A stretch of DNA of 64,000 nucleotides from assembly GCA_032821775.1 (NCBI GenBank), contig JAVLRN010000002.1, positions 310,001 to 374,000 of the forward strand, written 5' to 3'. Below, piece after piece: positions 57,761 through 64,000 of the stretch; position 1 is the stretch's first letter, and the number at the start of each line of letters is the position of its first letter. The notes beneath the pieces were generated by a model, which saw only the letters and a program-made list of their open reading frames with translations, had not been told where the DNA came from and did no database searches. Source of the stretch: Sanguinoderma infundibulare. Taxonomy: Eukaryota; Basidiomycota; Agaricomycetes; Polyporales; Polyporaceae. Made by a program: the position numbers and the translations under genes.

Positions 57761-57986
57761 GCCTGGGGCGCCGGGGTAACTGTAACCCGAGCCTACGGCT
57801 GAACCTGGGCTTGAGTCTGAGCCTGCGAGGACTGCGAATCGGGTTGGGGCGTCGCTGCGGTTACGAAGATGACGGAAGAGTTGAAGGTGACGATCATGCA
57901 TTAGTTGCACTTCGTACATACTGCATACATACATCAGTAACATGGATGCGGCATCTTTCATTGCTTTCCGCTTCCACTACGTCGTT

Positions 57987-60333
57987 TTACGCCGTCGGCG
58001 TCCACTCGGATATCCACTGCGTAATATACAACACCGCGGTATCTTGCACGCTCTTGACCAGCGCGCTCGCCGCGCCCTCCCGGACGAGCAGGTCCGAGCA
58101 GTGGAACCCGTCGGAGAGCAGGTGCGGCTGCAGGGCGGAGCCGCTGTTGGTCGTCCCGTTCGCGGCGACGGTCGCTTCTCGCCATGGATCGCCTACAGTA
58201 GTACGATTCGGATTCATGAGAAAGACGAACGCGAAAGACGACAAGGGCGGGTTCGCTCACGTGTCGCGCTGGCGAAGACGAGGTGGTCGGCGGTAGTACT
58301 CCAGCCCTTGTACGCGCTGTTCACGCCGGTTGCGTTCGGGGAGGCGAAGGCGATATCCGAAGTGGACCCGAACGCGCCGGGGAAGCGGTATCCGCATTGA
58401 CGCTGCACGAACAAGTCAAAGAATCAGGTATGGGTACGGCCAGGTGGCAGAGAAAGAGTACCTCGCCCCATGCGGATGTCACTACACGCGAGGAGAGCGA
58501 AGGCTGTGAGGCTGGGGCGCCGTCGTACTGGAACCCGAACTGCGTGCAGCTACATAGTACGGGCAGACAAAGAGGGTGAGCGGAGGCTCTGAATCTGAAG
58601 GACGAGATCGAGGAGGCTTACATGAGCCACTGCCATGATCGCTGGGCGTTTCCGGTGTAGGTGTACGTCCAGAACGGGCTTGAGGTATCATAGGTACCCA
58701 GACACGTCCTGACGAAGGGGCGGACACTCGTTCAGTAAAGAAACGACTTTCGGAGTCGAATGCGAATCGGAAATGACCCACTCTACGTCGTCGTCCCCGC
58801 AAACTGATTGAAGTCAAGTGAGCGAACACGGCCGCGAGCGGAGAAGAAACGCGTACTTTGCTCGTAGTACGTCGATGTCCAGTACGCGCCCCATGCTTGA
58901 AGCGCATAGTCGAGTCCCCATCCAGAAGCCGGCGCTTTCACGCCGTTCTTCACCTCCAGAGCGTCACAGAACTGGTAGAATGCTTGGTTTGGTCCGCTGT
59001 CTGACTGCAATGCCTGCCAGGAGAACAGGTTCTGCTGTACTACAGCGATGTTAGGTATCAACATGCGCTAACCAACCGGGCATTTGGAACGATGGTACGA
59101 TTACTCACGAGCGGCTGCGAAGTCGTCGTTGTGGCCCAACGGCAGGCCAAACGTCGCCTTTAGTGCGTTGATCGACGTGTTATCGTTCGACCCCAAGACG
59201 GAATCGACGTGCGCGATGACGGCTTGGACGTCTGCAGAGCAGTTCGCGGGCATGTATTCCCGGATGGGCTCGAAGTATCCCCAAAAGTCACTGTCACGGT
59301 ATCCAAGGCAGGATCAGTATCAACTTTCCAGGCAGTTGTGACACAGACACGTACACGATCGCTTCGACGACCGCGGATGACGCATATCCGGCAGTAAACA
59401 CCCCAGGATTGCTGCACGAACACATGGTCAACCGCCAGCTGAAGAAAATCGGCGCAACCAGAAAATACAGTACGCACCTCGTCATCGTATAGCTCATCAG
59501 CGCCCCCGCATAACTCCCTCCGACCAGGATCCACGGCGCCTTGCCCGGGGCGACCTCGTCGCCGCCAGGCATCGGCAGCTGCACATTCTGCGCAAAGTAC
59601 ACGAGGTCGTCGATCGCCTGCTGGACGGTGTGCACGCGGAAGCTCTGAACGGAGAGGTCGCCATACGGATTCGACTCGCCGAAGAACCGGTGCTCGAGCA
59701 CGACCGTTGACCCGTTGAGCTCCTGCGCGATCCGCCCATTGATCGTCGCATTCGTCAGGTACGAGGTGTACCCTGCCGGCCAGCAGGAATGGGACACGAA
59801 AAACGAGCGTCAGCGAACAGCTCCAAAAATTTGCGGTCACATGGACTTCTACTGGAACGCGGTGTGGAAGGCGGAAAGCAGAAGACTCGGAGCGAAGACG
59901 TGCATGCAGTTCTCCGGGGTAACCGCGGGATTCGCGGCACTAACCTGATGCGTCCACTTCTCCCGGGGTGGACAGGATGATAGGTCCCCCTAAGGACCGA
60001 TGGCATGATGTCAGTCTAGCACGGCTCATGCTACCACGTGGCGGACGACGCACCTGGCTCGTAGAACTCGTACGTGTGGAAGTACCGCTGCTTGAACGTG
60101 CCGAGGCTGGGGTTCGTATGGTCGATGAGCTGCTCGAACCAGTAGGTGTGGCTGTAGTCAGGCAGCTGCGTCCCGTTGCGGCTGACGACCGGAAGGCCCT
60201 CTGCTGGAGTTTCGATACGAGGGATGGACGGTCTAGGGGGAACCAGCGCGGGCCCTTTGGCGCGCGAGGGGAGCGCGTTCACTCTGGACAGGAGAAGAAG
60301 AGCGGTCAGTGAGCGGAATAATATGAACATCAT
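57987..60333 (-). CDS. Secreted serine peptidase, family S28
   Basis: The start at 60333 (or the Met one codon on) gives a signal peptide (FILFRSLTALLLLSRVNA). Exons then read YWFEQLIDHTNPSLGTFKQR, GPIILSTPGEVDA, VVLEHRFFGESNPYGDLSVQ and WILVGGSYAGAL, where GGSYAG holds the nucleophile Ser. These are followed by NPGVFTAGYASSAVVEAIV, DFWGYFEPIREYMPANC and QFCDALEVKNGVKAPASGW. The last exon carries DPWREATVAANG (acid Asp) and LLSDGFHCSDL (catalytic His), ending in TAA at 57987. There are about nine introns and no stop codons in my reading. S28 enzymes (lysosomal Pro-X carboxypeptidase/DPP7 relatives) cleave peptides after proline, and in fungi are secreted for protein degradation. It is the first of three in tandem. 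Confidence 0.85.
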
Positions 60334-61369
60334 GGACGGCGATGAATGTAGAGGAACTGGAGTGCGCGAGGAGAGATACAGGTCGCGAAGGGCGCCGTCT
60401 TATACTCCCTTCGAACATGCCTTTCCGTCGCCTGCTCCATGACCGTATGCTCATGAACGAGCATGCATGAGGCTCACAGAAGACGAAACGTTACGTGGTT
60501 CCGCCGATGCCGAGCTTAGGAACCGCCTCGAAGGCGCTCCGTACGGCGCTGTAAAGCCTCGCGGCGCACCATGATCACAAGGACGCAGGTCAAGCAAGCA
60601 GTAATTCCCGCAGTGCCAAGGACGGTATCTCCGTCGAAGTGGCAGTCAAGCAAAGACGCGACGGATTTAGAAGCGGTGCGTACCATGTGACAGAAATTGC
60701 CGTCTCGTCCGATGGCACACCGAGGAAATCCTGTCACGCACACCATTGGTCAGTGCTCTGGTATTCATATCACAACTTGTCCAATGGATGCTTGCTGAAG
60801 GAAAAACCTATGCCTCGCATCTTCGGATCTGCAAAGGCACACGTCAGGAACAAGGATTTCTAGAACACAAGGTACTGGAACGTACGAGGGACTTCACGGG
60901 GCTTGATCGCGAAAACGTAGCACAGGACCCGTTCTCAAAGACCAGAAGAGATAAGGATCGACGGTTCGAAAAGCACAAAGTAATTTGGCCATTTCCGGAA
61001 TACAACAGCGGTGGCACTAGTGGGGCTGAATATAGTGGTTAGTTGGAACCCAGCCATGTTCACGTTACCTCCGCGGTGCTAAATTAAGCTAAGAGCCCAC
61101 ATGAAGGCCAGTGAGCTTAGTGTTCGGCGAAAACAGCGCGCCGAAAGACTCTTCGGAGGCGATAACCAGCGGGGTCAAGCAGTACACATTATCATTGAGC
61201 GAGCATAATACTGCAGGGCGGAGCACCTAGCAAGGAATTGGCCATGGACTAAGAACCATGCCTGAAGGACGAGGAGCATGTGAGAGGAGAGACGACTTAG
61301 AAGGGCAAGAAAGTATGCGGCCTCCAACAACGAAGGGAGCAGTTGTACGCTGCGTGACCACGACATTCT
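60334..61369. other. No recognisable gene
   Basis: It contains the promoter side of the S28 gene. A minus-strand frame (60516-60746) includes a hydrophobic stretch, LGTAGITACLTCVLVIM, but I cannot support a gene. Confidence 0.4.
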
Positions 61370-61582
61370 GCAGTCGGCGTGATTATCCACTGCTTCATGT
61401 ACGCCACCGCGGTGTCCTGCACGCGTTTGACTGACGCGCCCGCGACGCCCTGTTCGATAACCATGTCCGAGCAGTGAAACCCGTCGGAAAGTGACGATTG
61501 GTAGCGGAAACGGGACCTCGTACACGATCGCTTGTACAACTGCTGATGATGCATATCCAGCAGCGAACACCCCAGGATGGCT
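61370..61582 (-). pseudogene. Internally deleted S28 peptidase relic
   Basis: FAAGYASSAVVQAIVYE, from the middle of an S28 enzyme, is followed almost at once by LSDGFHCSDMVIEQGVAGAS and VQDTAVAYMKQWI, from the C-terminus. About 250 residues between them are missing, as are the N-terminal exons. The relic lies between the two larger paralogues in the same orientation. Confidence 0.7.
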
Positions 61583-62179
61583 GCGAGGCAGAGGTCAACA
61601 ATCGTTTCCTCAGAAGCCAACCAGAGTTGAGAATGGATATGTATCATGCACGTGGTCATAATGTAACTGGGAAACCGCTTCCCAGTATCGCGATTCTGAA
61701 GAGGGCTGCTCCTTAAGCGGAGGTGCAACGAAGAATGCTTCAGGGCGGGCGTACCTCACGATCTTCATAATGACCGGTTGCGAGCTGGAGGTTGTTCAGG
61801 AGTCAGGACATCCGAACAGGCAGATGAGAAACGGACATACGTGTCTAGTAGTAGTCGCCGAAGAACTGCATGCGGACCTCGAAGGGGTCCATGGTCGCTC
61901 AATGTTTTACGGTTCAAGCCGGCAGGGTGGCATTTTCAAGTCGATCCAGAGGCTCTGGGCAGCGATGGGAGGTGAATATTGCTCGAGCAGGATGGTGGGA
62001 GAGAGGAAGTGAGGCAGACGGTTGAAGCTTGACGCTCGAGCGATAAATGATCTTGATTGTAAGTTATCTTACGTCATCAGCATCTATTGATGAGCATTAG
62101 TCGTGACTCGTAAGGATTCTCTCCCTCTCCCCTCCCTGAGTCCCTCTCACTCTGCTTCGATAGTCTCCAGTCTACGTGG
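61583..62179. other. No recognisable gene
   Basis: Spacer between S28 copies. I see no domain or repeat. Confidence 0.4.
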
Positions 62180-64000
62180 TCACACCGTCGGCTTCCACTC
62201 CGATATCCACTGCTTGATGTACGCCACCGCGGTGTCCTGCACGTCTTTGACTGAAGCGCTCGCTGCGCCCTGCTCGATGATCATGTCCGAGCAGTGGAAT
62301 CCGTCGGACAGGAGGTGCGGTTGCAGGTAGGAACCGGAATTCGGAGACCCCTTCGCGGCGACCGTCGCCTCCCTCCAGGGATCGCCTGGTTCACATGGTG
62401 TGAGAAAAACAAACAGACCGCAGACGGTTAACAAGAAAGCACTCACGGTCCCCATTGACGAAGACGATGTGCTCAGTGCTTGTGTTCCACCCCTGGTACG
62501 CTCGGTTCACGCCGTCCGCGTCCGGGGAGGCAATGTTGGACGGGAATGCTCCAGGGAAGCTGTATCCACATTCGCGCTAATTGATCCATGTAACTCAGTA
62601 TTGGGGGAACAGTGGAAGCAGTCGAACGTACCCCTGCATATAACGGTGTCAAAACGCGCGAGACAATCGAGGGCTGCTCTTGCGGCGGGCCGTCAAACCA
62701 GAACCCGAATTGCGTGCAGCTTAAAGCGGCTTCTCGTGAGCGTGGGCCACAGTCGAGGAGAGTAGATATACTCACACTAGCCACTGCCAAGACCGATCGG
62801 CTTGGCCTAGGGAGGTGTTCATCCAGTATGGCTGTGAAGTGTCGTGGGCACCCAGACAGGTCCTGCTAAATAATTGTGAGCAGTTTGAAGTGTATTGAAG
62901 GGGGAAAACGAAAACCGACTCTACGTCTCGGGTATTGCACACTAAAAATTTATAGTTAGAGCGGAAGGTGATGGTGTAGGGGACCACGCACACTCTGAAT
63001 GGTAGGCTGTGTGCAAATATGAGCCCCATGCTTGAAGCGCATGATCGAGTCCCCATCCGGAAGCCGGAGCGCTGACACCGTTTTTCACCTCTAGAGCGTC
63101 GCAGAACTGGTAGAAGGCCTGGTTCGGGCCGCTGGCAGGCTGGAGGTTCTGCCAGTGGAACAGGGCAGATCGCACTTGAACGAGGTTGAGCATTCGTCAA
63201 CTATTCTACGCGCGCATTGTGGGCTGTACTCACAGGCCGCTGCGAAGTATTCGTTTTCACTCGACGACCCCAGGCCAAATGACGCCTTCAGTGCGTTGAT
63301 CGCTGTCGCATTATTGGAGCCTATGACGGAATCGACGTGCGCGATGACGGCCTCGACGTCTGAAGAGCAGTTCGCTGGCATGTACTCCCGAATGGGTTCG
63401 AAGTATCCCCAGAAGTCGCTGTAGCCAAGTGTGACGATTAGTACACATCTGCTACATAGCGGGAAGGTGAACTCTTACACGATGGCTTGCACAACCGCTG
63501 AAGATGCGTATCCAGCAGCGAACACGCCAGGATGGCTGCGAGACAAATGTCAACCATTTACTCATAAACCAACACGACGAAATTTATGTGTACCACTCAC
63601 TTGGTCATAATGTAGCTCGTCAGCGCACCGGCATAGCTTCCGCCTACGAGAATCCACGGTTCGTTCCCCGGTGCGACCTGGATTCCTCCAGACATCGGCT
63701 GCTGCTGCACGTTCTGCGCGAAATACCCTGCATCGTCGCTCGCATGTTGGACGCGGAAGTTGCCCCCAGGCATCGGCAGCTGCACGTTCTGCGCGAAATA
63801 CACCACGTCGTCGATGGCCTGCTGCACGGTGTGCACGTGGAAGCTCTCGACAGAGAGGTCGTCGTACGGGTTCGACTCGCCGAAGAAACGGTGCTCGAGC
63901 ACGACCACCGACCCTTTGAGCTCCTGCGCGATCCGACCGCTGATCGTCGTGTTCGTCAGATATCCGGTGTACTCTAGAATACGCACGTCAGCATGGGGAT
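62180..64000 (-). CDS. Secreted serine peptidase, family S28, 5' end off the right edge
   Basis: This is a paralogue of the gene at 57987-60333. It has the same blocks: TTISGRIAQELKGSVVVLEH, RFFGESNPYDDLSVESF, ILVGGSYAGALTSYIM (nucleophile Ser), QFCDALEVKNGVSAPASGW, DPWREATVAAKG (Asp) and LLSDGFHCSDMIIEQ (His). The stop is at 62180-62182. Compared with the paralogue it has about 26 extra residues just before the nucleophile segment. These come from an in-frame duplication: YFAQNVQLPMPGG is followed by YFAQNVQQQPMSGG, with the underlying DNA repeated 75 bp apart (63706 and 63781). The N-terminal exons and signal peptide lie beyond the window. Confidence 0.85.

Noticed and set aside
60516..60746. 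Small membrane protein on the minus strand
   Set aside because: There is one hydrophobic stretch only, with no conserved feature or supporting context.

Overview
This window is from a filamentous fungus, almost certainly a mushroom-forming basidiomycete (Agaricomycete). The genes are split by many short GT...AG introns of about 45-75 bp. The families are typical of that group: KDZ transposases with CxC2 cysteine clusters, a TET/JBP-type dioxygenase, a hydrophobin remnant, secreted S28 peptidases, lineage-expanded hypothetical proteins and a chromodomain Ty3/gypsy retrotransposon. I cannot name the species. Most of the first 50 kb is mobile, repetitive or decayed; gene-dense sequence returns only in the last 10 kb.

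Layout. 1-3.4 kb: a divergent pair of hypothetical genes (a Cys-cluster protein running off the left edge, and an acidic nuclear-type protein). 3.6-6.1 kb: a ~220-bp tandem repeat, a tRNA-like Pol III unit and GGCCGG-rich repeat debris. 6.1-8.4 kb: a decayed, intron-containing copy of the chromatin-remodelling subunit SFH1/SNF5. 8.6-9.9 kb: an unidentified helical protein. 11.2-19.8 kb: a lineage-specific hypothetical gene (minus), a TET/JBP-like 2-oxoglutarate dioxygenase and a KDZ transposase (both plus).

20.1-35.9 kb: what I read as one large KDZ element. Imperfect terminal inverted repeats (20131 and 35947) and dense CTAGTTA-type subterminal arrays enclose a second KDZ transposase (minus). 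They also enclose cargo: a decayed duplicated gene, a hydrophobin pseudogene, two large unidentified proteins and a GRF-zinc-finger-like protein. 36-39.4 kb: two related hypothetical genes, divergently arranged. 39.8-46.8 kb: a complete but dead Ty3/gypsy chromovirus with 469-bp LTRs, gag, a one-frame pol and an extra third ORF. 46.8-53.6 kb: a 35-bp minisatellite, diverged repeats, an AT-rich stretch, a MITE-like element with a tRNA-like insert, and repeat debris. 53.6-55.9 kb: WD40 and F-box genes (minus). 57.3-57.8 kb: a helicase pseudogene. 58-64 kb: a tandem cluster of secreted S28 peptidases (one whole, one internally deleted relic, one running off the right edge).

A theme joins the mobile region. 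Every premature stop in the retrotransposon pol and third ORF is TGA, at positions where relatives usually carry an Arg CGA codon, and most LTR differences are CpG transitions. The TET/JBP-like gene and the retrotransposon integrase also appear to have lost key residues through CpG-type changes. This is the pattern expected if the compartment has been DNA-methylated and is decaying by 5-methylcytosine deamination. Splice sites and identifications were made by eye; no database search was possible.
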